A stretch of 64,000 nt of DNA from Colwellia psychrerythraea (GTDB taxonomy: Bacteria > Pseudomonadota > Gammaproteobacteria > Enterobacterales > Alteromonadaceae), in assembly GCA_002163005.1 (NCBI GenBank), contig MAAF01000056.1, forward strand, positions 85,177-149,176, read 5' to 3'. The position numbers were made by a program, and so were the translations under genes. This document shows, in pieces, positions 55,528 to 64,000 of the stretch; positions within the stretch are counted from its first letter, which is position 1, and every line of letters starts with the position of its first letter. The notes beneath the pieces are model-generated. The model did not search any database. It was not told the origin of the DNA and was given only the letters and a program-made list of their open reading frames with translations.

Positions 55528-56772
55528 TTATTGAGCAGCACTGACAATTTTTGGTGTAATAATAACTTGTAAGTCACCATCACGTGATTGGCTATACATT
55601 ACATCATCAACAACAGTTGGCGTTGAATATATACCACTACTGTCAACGTGATGACGAGACACTATTTCACCTGTGTTTTGATCTAGCCAATGCAAGTAAC
55701 CTTCAAAGTCACCGACCACAATATAGTCACCAACGACTGCAGGTCCAGTTACGCTGCGATTTGTTAACTCAACATTACTCCAGCGTTCAATACCATTAAT
55801 TCGATTAAGAGCATAAATATGACCACGAGTATTGGTAATAAAAATATCATTACGATATACAGCGATCTGTCTGTATGAAGAGTATTGGCGTTTCCATGAA
55901 ATTCGCCCTGATTTTAATTCGATAGCAACTAAGTTTCCACGAGCAGAAATGGCATAAACTTTATCACCAAACACTACTGGCGCTGAATCAACATCGATAA
56001 CGCGTTGCAATTCTGTTGAACCAGTCGCTTCACCTACTTCTGTTGTCCAACCTGCTTGGCCTTTGTCAAGAATGTATACACCTAACTGCCCCTTGCCAGA
56101 GCCGACTAATACGCCACCAGATGCAATAACAGGTGTACTAATACCCCGTAACGTTAATGCAGGAACATCTTGTTCGACCTTCCATAACTCATCGCCGGTA
56201 TTAGCATCAAAGCCTTTAAGTACGCCAGACGCAGAATTTACCACTAAAATTCCAGAATCAATGGCAGGTGCAGTGATAACTTCACCCTTAATTTTAGCTT
56301 GCCATACTAGCTCGCCTGTTTCAGCATCTAAAGCAAAAACATCACCATTTTCAGTACCAAGAAATATTTTGTTCATACCTGCGATAGGACCGCCTGCAAC
56401 TAAAGCAGAAACACGACTCTCCCAGAAGCTACGTTCATCATTAATGTCACTTAAATCAGCTTGCCAAATTTTATCGCCACCCTCTTTTTCAAAAGCAACA
56501 ACATCACCCGCACGACTGGCACTATAGACTTTGTTATAGGCAACAATAGGTTTTATACGCGAAAAGTAGTCATTAACACCATCACCGACACTTCGATCCC
56601 ACAAGACTTCCACATCAAAAGCATTATCTAAGTCGGAAAGCTCCGCAACTTTAGTGCTAAGGTCTTCCTCATCACTTGATGAACAAGCAAATAAGCTTGA
56701 AGACAACAAGATGATGGCGAGTACTTTTTTAGTACTCAGACCTTTAAAAATTTTTTTATCAAAACAACGCAT
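55528..56772 (-). CDS. bamB: outer-membrane protein assembly factor BamB
   Basis: BamB is a lipoprotein of the BAM complex that supports beta-barrel insertion. The 414-aa protein has a lipobox SSLFAC (Cys30) and an eight-bladed PQQ-like propeller with repeats such as VFALDAETGELVWQAKI and LKGFDANTGDELWKVE. I chose the ATG at 56772; the frame extends upstream only to a TTG. A serine/acidic stretch (CSSSDEED) follows the lipidated Cys. It lies between yfgM and der in the conserved order. Confidence 0.95.
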   Translation of the reverse strand: MRCFDKKIFKGLSTKKVLAIILLSSSLFACSSSDEEDLSTKVAELSDLDNAFDVEVLWDRSVGDGVNDYFSRIKPIVAYNKVYSASRAGDVVAFEKEGGDKIWQADLSDINDERSFWESRVSALVAGGPIAGMNKIFLGTENGDVFALDAETGELVWQAKIKGEVITAPAIDSGILVVNSASGVLKGFDANTGDELWKVEQDVPALTLRGISTPVIASGGVLVGSGKGQLGVYILDKGQAGWTTEVGEATGSTELQRVIDVDSAPVVFGDKVYAISARGNLVAIELKSGRISWKRQYSSYRQIAVYRNDIFITNTRGHIYALNRINGIERWSNVELTNRSVTGPAVVGDYIVVGDFEGYLHWLDQNTGEIVSRHHVDSSGIYSTPTVVDDVMYSQSRDGDLQVIITPKIVSAAQ

Positions 56773-56827
56773 AGTTTGCCTTATTAACAACAGTAAATGA
56801 TCTTGCTAAGTAACCTAATTAATTTAC

Positions 56828-57499
56828 TTACTTAACTGCAGGTTCTGCAGCGACCACGTCAGCAACAGGCAAAGTCGTTACCTGTGCTAAATCATCTAAT
56901 TTAATTTGTAAGCTTGGGCTTGTAGCAATACCATCAGCGGCAATAGCGGCTTGATAAGCATTACGGGCAAGATCATTTTTACCTTGTTGCAAATACGCAT
57001 CACCTTTGATTTCTTCAATAGCGGCAGTAAAAGATTCAGGTAAATTGCTATTTAACGTGGCAAGGGCGTCTGAATATTGCTCCAGTTGAACTTGTACACG
57101 AGCCAAGCGTAAACTTGCAATAGCTTTAATACCATCAGTTGGCGCAGACTCAATTGCAGTAGTTAGCTGTTTTTGAACTTGTTTCCAATCTTTATGGGTC
57201 GCCGATTCTTTAGCAAGGGCCAATGCAGTTAAAGAAACATAGCTATTGTTACCATTTTCACTGATAAATTTTTCACCATTAGCAGTAAAAGCTTCAGCAT
57301 CTTTACTACTTTGTTCGATAAGTGTTTGATAGCTATCTGATACGGCTACCTCTTGCTCAAATTGGTTATCTTGGTAAAGATTAAAACCGATAAATCCAGC
57401 AAAACCTAGGGCAATACCCGCGATAATAGTATTACCATTTTGTTGCCAGTAACTTTTAATTGCTTCTACTTGTTGTTCTTCAGTTTGATAAATTTCCAC
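56828..57499 (-). CDS. yfgM: YfgM-family TPR protein, ancillary SecYEG/PpiD partner
   Basis: The 223-aa protein has a short cytoplasmic head (MEIYQTEEQQVEAIKSYWQQNG), a single membrane helix (23-40), and periplasmic tetratricopeptide-like repeats. In E. coli YfgM works with PpiD at the SecYEG translocon. The start is GTG at 57497-57499, supported by AAGGTGA upstream and by the conserved head. The gene is 23 bases after hisS and precedes bamB, the standard order. Confidence 0.92.
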   Translation of the reverse strand: MEIYQTEEQQVEAIKSYWQQNGNTIIAGIALGFAGFIGFNLYQDNQFEQEVAVSDSYQTLIEQSSKDAEAFTANGEKFISENGNNSYVSLTALALAKESATHKDWKQVQKQLTTAIESAPTDGIKAIASLRLARVQVQLEQYSDALATLNSNLPESFTAAIEEIKGDAYLQQGKNDLARNAYQAAIAADGIATSPSLQIKLDDLAQVTTLPVADVVAAEPAVK

Positions 57500-57522
57500 T
57501 ACTTCACCTTGGCCAAAGGCCT

Positions 57523-58803
57523 TTAAATTAATTCAGATAACAAGCTCGAAACTTGGGTAAATTCCACGCTTTCCTGTTCTTTTTGTCCGCGTAAGTATTT
57601 CACCATAACTTTCTCTTGGCTAATTTCATCATCACCTAAGATTAACGCGATTTGTGCGCCGGATTTATCGGCACGTTTTAATTGTTTTTTCATATTGCCA
57701 CCGCCACAATGACACTGCAATCTTATCTCTGGTACTTGATCACGCCATTGTTCAGCTAACTTGTTCGCTGCAACTTGTGCTTCATCACCTAATATAACGA
57801 CATAGGCATCTACTTGTGGACGAATATTCGTTATTTTTTCTAATTCTGTTAGCATTAAGACTAAGCGCTCAATGCCTAAGGCAAAACCAAAGGCAGGTGT
57901 TGCTTTACCACCAAGTTGCTCAACTAAACCATCATAACGACCACCAGCACAAATAGTGCCTTGAGCGCCAAGTGTTGTGGTCACCCATTCAAAAACAGTG
58001 CGATTATAGTAATCTAAGCCACGTACTAAACGCTCATTTAATACATAATTAATACCTGCTGCATCTAAGCGAGCACACAGGGTGTCAAAATGCGTTTGCG
58101 TTTCTTCACCAAAATGTTCAGACAACTTAGGCGCATTCGTTAAAGCTTCTTGAACTTGTGGATTTTTACTATCCAGTACTCTTAACGGGTTTGTATGCAT
58201 GCGTCGTTTAGAGTCTTCATCAAGTAACTCTTCGTGTTCAATTAAATATGCAATCAATGCTTCACGATAATTAGCACGCTCTTCGTTTGATCCTAATGAA
58301 TTCAACTCTAGTGTGACAAATTCATTGATACCAAGTTCCCGCCATAAGCGCGAAGTAAGTAAAATAATTTCAGCATCTATGTCTGGAGTCGCAATTCCAA
58401 AGGCTTCCAAGCCAAATTGATGAAACTGGCGATAACGACCTTTTTGCGGTCTTTCATGACGAAACATAGGTCCCATGTACCAAAGGCGTTGTTCTTGGTT
58501 ATAAAGTAAACCATGTTGAACACCAGCACGGACACAACTGGCAGTACCTTCTGGACGTAGTGTTAAACTATCGCCGTTTAAATCATCAAAAGTGTACATT
58601 TCTTTTTCAACAATATCGGTTACTTCACCAATACCACGTTTAAATAGCGCGGTTGACTCAACAATCGGCATGCGAATTTCAGCAAAACCGTAATTACTGG
58701 CAACACGGCGCAGTACCGTTTCAACCATTTGCCAAATATTAGTTTCATTTGGAAGGCAATCATTCATGCCACGTATTGCTTGTAGAGCCTTTTGTTTAGC
58801 CAC
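57523..58803 (-). CDS. hisS: histidyl-tRNA synthetase
   Basis: The class II synthetase charges tRNA-His. The protein shows [11 protein letters not shown] at the start, the [14 protein letters not shown] motif 2 loop, histidine-binding [13 protein letters not shown] and [14 protein letters not shown], and GFALGIERL motif 3. I start it at GTG 58803 (426 aa; E. coli 424), with a purine-rich AAAGAGAGAA site upstream; the frame continues upstream but that part does not resemble HisS. It lies 110 bases or more after ispG. Confidence 0.95.
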   Translation of the reverse strand: MAKQKALQAIRGMNDCLPNETNIWQMVETVLRRVASNYGFAEIRMPIVESTALFKRGIGEVTDIVEKEMYTFDDLNGDSLTLRPEGTASCVRAGVQHGLLYNQEQRLWYMGPMFRHERPQKGRYRQFHQFGLEAFGIATPDIDAEIILLTSRLWRELGINEFVTLELNSLGSNEERANYREALIAYLIEHEELLDEDSKRRMHTNPLRVLDSKNPQVQEALTNAPKLSEHFGEETQTHFDTLCARLDAAGINYVLNERLVRGLDYYNRTVFEWVTTTLGAQGTICAGGRYDGLVEQLGGKATPAFGFALGIERLVLMLTELEKITNIRPQVDAYVVILGDEAQVAANKLAEQWRDQVPEIRLQCHCGGGNMKKQLKRADKSGAQIALILGDDEISQEKVMVKYLRGQKEQESVEFTQVSSLLSELI

Positions 58804-58986
58804 TGAGCTGTTCTCTCTTTTTAATTCTTTAGAAGGGCCGACCAGCATGCCCCTTGTGGGACCGCTTGCTGGCACTTAATGCTGTGTTAAAATTGCGCAG
58901 CGCGCAGTATACCTAATAATGCTAATCGAATAAACCATGATACTTATAGTGTTTTAATTGCCTTACACGATAAGTTAACGCCAGTT

Positions 58987-60117
58987 TTAGTCTTTTGTTA
59001 GGATATCAATTTTGTTTTTTTCATCAAGTCGCTCACTCATTGAGCGTGCTTTAGCGCGGATACGCTGCTCTAATTGGTCAACAAGATCAGTGTTATCAAA
59101 GCGTTCCTTTTGACGTATGCCATCTAAGTAATAACCACTTTTTTTACTGCTACCCGTTAAGCCAAGGTCTGACACCATAGCTTCACCTGGTCCATTAACA
59201 ATACAACCAATAATAGATACATCCATTGGCGTCATAATATCTTCAATGCGTTGCTCTAACGCATTTACTGTCGACACCACATCAAACTCTTGACGAGAAC
59301 AGCTTGGGCAAGCAATTAAATTAATGCCGCGACTACGTAGTTTCAATGATTTTAAAATATCAAAGCCCACTTTGATTTCTTCGATAGGGTCAGCAGCAAG
59401 AGAAATACGTAATGTATCGCCAATACCTTGGGCTAATAATAAACCCAAACCAACCGATGATTTAACTGATCCTGATCGTAAACCGCCAGCTTCGGTAATC
59501 CCTAAATGTAGTGGGTTATCAATTTGTTTAGCTAATAATTTATAAGATTCAACCGCTAGAAAAACATCAGACGCTTTAACGCTCACTTTAAACTGGTTGA
59601 AATTCAGCCTATCTAAAATATCAACATGACGCATAGCCGACTCAAACAATGCCTCAGGCGTTGGCTCGGTATACTTTTCTTGAATATCTTTTTCTAATGA
59701 ACCACCATTAACACCAATACGAATGGGAATATTATTATCCCGTGCACACTCAACTACGCTGCGAATTCTATTTTCGTTGCCAATGTTACCAGGATTAATG
59801 CGTAAGCAATCAACGCCATATTCAGCTACCTTTAACGCAATGCGATAATCAAAATGAATATCAGCAACTAAAGGAACTTGCACTTGTTTTTTGATTTCAC
59901 GAAAAGCTTCAGCAGCATCCATAGTAGGCACGCTTACACGCACAATATCGGCGCCAACGGCTTCCAGCGCTTTAATTTGCGCAACAGTTGCTGCTACATC
60001 CGTAGTCAATGTATTTGTCATTGATTGCACAGTAATTGGCGCATCGCCGCCAACAGGTACGTTACCGACCATAATTTGGCGAGACACACGACGTATAATG
60101 GGTGATTCTTTAAACAT
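58987..60117 (-). CDS. ispG: 4-hydroxy-3-methylbut-2-enyl diphosphate synthase
   Basis: IspG (GcpE) is the iron-sulfur enzyme of the MEP isoprenoid pathway that makes HMBPP from MEcPP. The 376-aa protein has a TIM barrel ([38 protein letters not shown]) and a C-terminal reductase-like domain with the cluster cysteines in CPSCSR and CIVNGPGEA. Length is as in E. coli (372). It lies between rodZ and hisS. Confidence 0.96.
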   Translation of the reverse strand: MFKESPIIRRVSRQIMVGNVPVGGDAPITVQSMTNTLTTDVAATVAQIKALEAVGADIVRVSVPTMDAAEAFREIKKQVQVPLVADIHFDYRIALKVAEYGVDCLRINPGNIGNENRIRSVVECARDNNIPIRIGVNGGSLEKDIQEKYTEPTPEALFESAMRHVDILDRLNFNQFKVSVKASDVFLAVESYKLLAKQIDNPLHLGITEAGGLRSGSVKSSVGLGLLLAQGIGDTLRISLAADPIEEIKVGFDILKSLKLRSRGINLIACPSCSRQEFDVVSTVNALEQRIEDIMTPMDVSIIGCIVNGPGEAMVSDLGLTGSSKKSGYYLDGIRQKERFDNTDLVDQLEQRIRAKARSMSERLDEKNKIDILTKD

Positions 60118-60185
60118 AATTTTTCTTTATATTTTTTCTGTATGTAAAGTAGTCGCTAAATTAAGGGGTCCCCCTAAGACAGTGG

Positions 60186-61175
60186 CTACTCAACAATAGG
60201 TAAGTTAAATTTAGCAATATTGCCGATATCAAAAGCCGACATATCTACTGGTTGATCATTAAAAATAATACTGGTCAATTCTGGTTTTCCAACAGTAACA
60301 CGCAGCGGGGCTTTACCTTGTATAGTCATCACATAACCTGATTTTTTCACACCCCAGGCAATTCGCTCACCTGTTGCATCATAAATATTTACCCAACAAT
60401 CGCCCTTAAAGGTAAATACTGCAGTACTGATCGCTAGTGCTTCTACTACTGTCGATTGAGCAACGTCATTCACTTCTACATTGGTCAATACTTCAATATT
60501 AGTATTTTCATCACTGATTAGTGGTTTAGTCATTGTGTCTAACGTTAATCCTACTTCATTTTCACCTAGCTGAGCATCATCATTAGCAAGCTCTTGGTCT
60601 TCACTCAAAGCAGGTTCAATAGGTTTCGATGCCACATCATCGCTTACGTCTTCAGCTTGAGCTATTACAGTACTCGGAATAACACCTGATGAGTCATTTG
60701 CTTGTTGCCTGCTTTCTTGCAACCACCATAATACGGTCAAACCAACCAAAATAGCCACAATCAAATAGCTTAACCACATAACACGGCTATGCTCTGCTTG
60801 TTTGGATGTTTCTTTAGAAAAACTCAACATTTCGCTGCGTTGTATAGTAGCAGCATCAAGCGCATCATAACTTGCCAGTACATCTTCCACTTCAACGCCA
60901 ACTAATTTAGCATAATTTGCTAGATAGCCTCGATTGAAAGTTACTGGCATTGAGGGATCAAAGATATCGTTTTCAATATCTTGAACAAGCCCTACTTTTA
61001 AATTTAATTTACTGGAAATAAACTCTTGTGAGAGTGATAACGCTTTACGCGCTTCACCCAACATAGCTCCGGGACTCAACATTTCCATGTATTCATCTAG
61101 GTCAGTGACTTGTTCAGTGTTATCACTTGGTTGTTCTTTATCTACTTTAGAAGCAGGGGATACATCATTAGTCAT
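60186..61175 (-). CDS. rodZ: cell-shape protein RodZ
   Basis: RodZ links MreB to the inner membrane during rod growth. The 329-aa protein has an N-terminal HTH domain (residues 37-105, GAMLGEARKALSLSQEFISSKLNL), one membrane helix (about 131-151), a Ser/Asp/Glu-rich periplasmic linker and a C-terminal DUF4115 domain (CWVNIYDATGERIAWGVKKSG). It overlaps the pilF stop by 8 bases, as expected in this operon. Homologue of E. coli YfgA. Confidence 0.94.
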   Translation of the reverse strand: MTNDVSPASKVDKEQPSDNTEQVTDLDEYMEMLSPGAMLGEARKALSLSQEFISSKLNLKVGLVQDIENDIFDPSMPVTFNRGYLANYAKLVGVEVEDVLASYDALDAATIQRSEMLSFSKETSKQAEHSRVMWLSYLIVAILVGLTVLWWLQESRQQANDSSGVIPSTVIAQAEDVSDDVASKPIEPALSEDQELANDDAQLGENEVGLTLDTMTKPLISDENTNIEVLTNVEVNDVAQSTVVEALAISTAVFTFKGDCWVNIYDATGERIAWGVKKSGYVMTIQGKAPLRVTVGKPELTSIIFNDQPVDMSAFDIGNIAKFNLPIVE

Positions 61176-62715
61176 TAATATTTTTCACTGTTTGAGGATC
61201 AACCACATAGATCTTATCGCCTATCTGGATTTTATTTTTTTCGGAGATATTATTCCACTTACGTAATGTGTTGAGTTTGACATTATATTCCACAGAAATA
61301 CTATACAAATTTTCACCTGGTATCACAGTATGTAAGACTTCTTGTATATCAACCATGTCAAACTCATTACTTACTTCTGCAACAGCTATGACTTCAGCTT
61401 CCACTACTTCAGTTTCGATTACTTCTGGTAAGGCTTCAGGTAAAGGCACGTCACGTGTCGCTGGTATAGGCTGGGTTGAAGTGGGTTCTATCGTATTTGG
61501 AGTCACTTGATTAACTACCGCAGCTGCTGTTACTACAGGAGTTACTTTATCGATTTCATTATTAACCTGCACCACCTTTTCTACTGTTGTTAGTGCGGTA
61601 TCATTTATTGGCTGACGTGTCGCTGCAACCGTTCCCGCTACCGTAGTAGAGAGTATTGCCGTTCCTGAGCCAAACACTGATGGTGATGTGATTTTTATCA
61701 CTGGAGGTGTCGTAGATGTAGGCACAGCTGTCGTTACGACCGCAATATTTGCAGTATTCATCATTGGAGTAACTGTTTTAACACTGTTGGTATAAGGTGT
61801 GTTCGCTGATTTTCTCGGTGAAAGTTTTACCACGCGTTTATTTTTAGATGACGATAATTGACGATTTTTTTCTTTTTGGGTAAGTTGGTATTTCTTCGCT
61901 AAATTATCAGCGTCGATCAACTCCAACTCATTGAGTAAGTATTGTTTACCTTCCCACGATTGCGGGTACATCCTTACTAACATATTCGCGTAATTTCTTG
62001 CGGTTCTACGTTGACCTAATTTCCAATACAATTTATAGGCGAGCGATAATGAGTCTGCGGTAAAACGTTGCGTGCTACGCTCAAATTTTTGTAAGTAAAG
62101 CTTACCTTTCTTGTAATTTCCCATGGCATATTGCAGGCGGACCATTTGAAATAACGTACTTGATCTGTTTGGACTATGGTAAATAGATTTATTTAAGTAC
62201 ATTTCTGCTTTTTCGAAATTGTCATTTTTTAAATAACATGAGGCAAGGTTTTCATAACTTTCTGAAACTAATAAATAACTAGGTACGGCAATCGCTTTAA
62301 GAAATTGTACTTCTGCAGCAGCAACTTTATCTTGGCGACATAAAAATACCCCGTAGTTATTCAAGGTATCTGCACTGTCGGCTTTAATTGATAAGGCTTG
62401 TTCAAATGACTCAATAGCAAGTTTCCCTTCATCTACTGTTTCATAGTAATGGGCAAATGCTGTATGTACCTGTACTAAATTCGGTGAGAATTTTTTTGCC
62501 TTTTCAAGATTAAGTTTTGCCTGAGACATATCACCCATTTTTAAGTAGCCTAATCCTAACGAAATACGCGTTGCCGCCATTTCATCACGATTTGCTTGGT
62601 TTTTTACAATAGGCTCATTATTTTCAAAGCTTTGGGTAACACAACCACTTAACAACGTCATAGAAATGGCTGTTAAAAGTGTTGGAATTAAATATTTAGC
62701 CATAGCTTTATCCAT
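61168..62715 (-). CDS. pilF: type IV pilus assembly lipoprotein PilF/PilW with C-terminal LysM
   Basis: PilF/PilW lipoproteins help assemble the pilus secretin. The protein has a lipobox TLLSGC and TPR repeats (about residues 45-265, RISLGLGYLKMGDMSQAKLNLEKA onward). A low-complexity Thr/Val/Pro linker (about 290-450) follows, then a C-terminal LysM peptidoglycan-binding domain (VIPGENLYSISVEYNVKLNTL to IQIGDKIYVVD). At about 515 aa it is roughly twice the usual 250. Start is ATG 62715 or ATG 62703; a TTG at 62724 is less likely. Its place between rlmN and rodZ is standard. Confidence 0.9.
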   Translation of the reverse strand: MDKAMAKYLIPTLLTAISMTLLSGCVTQSFENNEPIVKNQANRDEMAATRISLGLGYLKMGDMSQAKLNLEKAKKFSPNLVQVHTAFAHYYETVDEGKLAIESFEQALSIKADSADTLNNYGVFLCRQDKVAAAEVQFLKAIAVPSYLLVSESYENLASCYLKNDNFEKAEMYLNKSIYHSPNRSSTLFQMVRLQYAMGNYKKGKLYLQKFERSTQRFTADSLSLAYKLYWKLGQRRTARNYANMLVRMYPQSWEGKQYLLNELELIDADNLAKKYQLTQKEKNRQLSSSKNKRVVKLSPRKSANTPYTNSVKTVTPMMNTANIAVVTTAVPTSTTPPVIKITSPSVFGSGTAILSTTVAGTVAATRQPINDTALTTVEKVVQVNNEIDKVTPVVTAAAVVNQVTPNTIEPTSTQPIPATRDVPLPEALPEVIETEVVEAEVIAVAEVSNEFDMVDIQEVLHTVIPGENLYSISVEYNVKLNTLRKWNNISEKNKIQIGDKIYVVDPQTVKNIND

Positions 62716-62771
62716 AATGTGCAATGCGTTAACCGCCTCTTATTGTTATTTTTTCACTAAAATCAGTAGAC

Positions 62772-63932
62772 TTAGACTATTTTTATAGAGATAGTGTCAG
62801 CTTTAGGTTCATCTTTCAATGAACTTATTTCAGCGTTCTTAGCTGCATTTAAAACACTTCGCTTAGTTCTATCAAAAACATCACCTGCTAGCTGACCACA
62901 AGCCGCATCAATATCTTCACCACGTGTGCGCCTAGTGATAACAGTTAATCCATAACTTTGTAATACTTTATCAAAACGATCGATGCGAGAGTTGCTTGAG
63001 CGTGAATAAGGTGAGCCAGGATAAGGGTTAAAAGGAATTAAATTAATCTTACTTGGCAACCCTTTTAACGCATGCGCTAATTCATGGGCTTGGTCCGTGC
63101 TGTCATTAACGTGATCAAGCATAACGTATTCAATCGTTGCTTGTTTGTTCGCTTTTGAACCATCGATATAACGACCCGCCGCGGCAATGAAGTCTTCTAA
63201 TGGGTATTTTTTATTAATTGGCACTAACTCATCACGCAACTTATTATTAGGTGCATGGATTGAAATAGCTAAAGCACAATCAATTTTTGCTTTAAGCATA
63301 TCTAATGCTGGCACAACGCCTGAAGTACTCACCGTTACACGGCGCTTAGATAAACCATAACCTAAATCGTTTAACATGGTATCAAGTGCTGGTATTAAAT
63401 TTTTCATATTTAATAGTGGTTCACCCATACCCATCATAACGATATTGGTAATCGGGCGAGTACCTGCGATGCGAGTCGCGCCAATGTCATTGGCGACACG
63501 CCATACTTGGCCAATAATTTCGGCCATAGATAAATTGCGATTGAAGCCTTGCTGAGCCGTAGCACAGAAGGTGCATTCTAATGCACAGCCAACCTGAGAT
63601 GATACACATAGCGTTGCACGATCATTTTCAGGGATCCAAACAGTTTCTACTTCTTGTCCGCCTTCAAGTCTCAAAGCGTATTTAATAGTACCGTCTTCTG
63701 ACACTTGTTTTTCAGAAATATCAGGGGCAGATATCACACAGTTACGCTGTAACTTTTCACGTAACTTCTTATTGATATTGGTCATTTGCTCAAAGTCACT
63801 GTAACCAAAGTGATAAATCCACTTCATGATTTGATCTGCTCTAAAAGGCTTTTCACCAATAGACTCTAAGTATTCACGCATACTTTTATGATCAAAATTA
63901 AGTAGGTTTACTTTTCCGCTTACATCACTCAT
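62772..63932 (-). CDS. rlmN: dual-specificity RNA methyltransferase RlmN
   Basis: RlmN is a radical SAM enzyme that methylates C2 of A2503 in 23S rRNA and A37 of some tRNAs. The 386-aa protein has the CX3CX2C cluster motif ([11 protein letters not shown]), the methyl-carrying Cys region near [13 protein letters not shown], and [11 protein letters not shown] start it at the ATG at 63932 ([14 protein letters not shown]); five extra upstream codons are not conserved. It is the first gene of the minus-strand rlmN-pilF-rodZ-ispG-hisS-yfgM-bamB-der block. Confidence 0.96.
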   Translation of the reverse strand: MSDVSGKVNLLNFDHKSMREYLESIGEKPFRADQIMKWIYHFGYSDFEQMTNINKKLREKLQRNCVISAPDISEKQVSEDGTIKYALRLEGGQEVETVWIPENDRATLCVSSQVGCALECTFCATAQQGFNRNLSMAEIIGQVWRVANDIGATRIAGTRPITNIVMMGMGEPLLNMKNLIPALDTMLNDLGYGLSKRRVTVSTSGVVPALDMLKAKIDCALAISIHAPNNKLRDELVPINKKYPLEDFIAAAGRYIDGSKANKQATIEYVMLDHVNDSTDQAHELAHALKGLPSKINLIPFNPYPGSPYSRSSNSRIDRFDKVLQSYGLTVITRRTRGEDIDAACGQLAGDVFDRTKRSVLNAAKNAEISSLKDEPKADTISIKIV

Positions 63933-64000
63933 AGAACAAACTCTCAATAACTAAGATTAAACTACTAAGATAAGTAGCCTAAAAAACAAGGCGCATATTG

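Noticed and set aside
56063-56527. A 154-codon open frame antisense to bamB
   Set aside because: Pro/Ser/Thr-rich composition typical of a reverse-strand shadow of the propeller repeats.

Overview
The window is an AT-rich chromosomal stretch from a marine gammaproteobacterium. Gene content and synteny (ygiM, cca, xseA/guaBA, and the der-bamB-yfgM-hisS-ispG-rodZ-pilF-rlmN block), TTA/AAT-rich codon use and psychrophile-like proteins suggest Alteromonadales, most likely Colwellia or a close relative. The genus is an inference from recalled family sequences, since no search was run. I saw no rRNA, tRNA, CRISPR array, prophage or insertion sequence.

Layout. (1) 1-171 is the 3' end of a ygiM-like SH3/membrane protein. 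(2) 603-11726 is a surface-polysaccharide island: a GT11 transferase; gmd, a fcl/colC-like gene and colD, a set expected to make GDP-colitose and perhaps GDP-fucose; a GT4 transferase; ugd and a uronate epimerase for UDP-uronic acids; a Wzi-type capsule anchor; and a TagD cytidylyltransferase with a CDP-glycerol glycerophosphotransferase. (3) 11781-17074 is a leucine operon, leuABCD, with a promoter, a clear leucine-rich leader peptide and an attenuator. (4) 17116-23826 holds an ExeA-GspB fusion, a probably iron-regulated TonB receptor, cca, an AlkB-type dioxygenase and a VF530-type protein. In E. coli ygiM and cca are neighbours, so blocks 2-4 separate an otherwise adjacent pair.

(5) 24031-37261 is a denitrification locus. 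nirS (cytochrome cd1 nitrite reductase) and a large multihaem NapC/NirT-type cytochrome lie on the minus strand. A membrane-anchored bacteriohemerythrin and nirC-nirF-nirDL-nirG-nirH-nirJ-nirE-nirN lie on the plus strand. Together the plus-strand genes cover haem d1 synthesis from uroporphyrinogen III: NirE makes the sirohaem precursor, NirDL/G/H decarboxylate sirohaem, NirJ and NirF modify it, and NirN does the last dehydrogenation. FNR/DNR-like palindromes lie between nirS and the hemerythrin gene and ahead of nirC. No NO reductase gene is in the window. An unrecognised 280-aa protein, a UbiA-family prenyltransferase, an EamA transporter and a second hemerythrin follow.

(6) 41366-64000 is mainly housekeeping: a RecQ helicase, SelO, a GST-like protein, RidA, guaA/guaB, xseA, a GGDEF cyclase convergent with a PilZ protein, then the conserved der-to-rlmN block. 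Several intergenic repeats are present: a 46-bp perfect palindrome, a three-hairpin REP-like array, and two copies of a short hairpin element flanking guaA.
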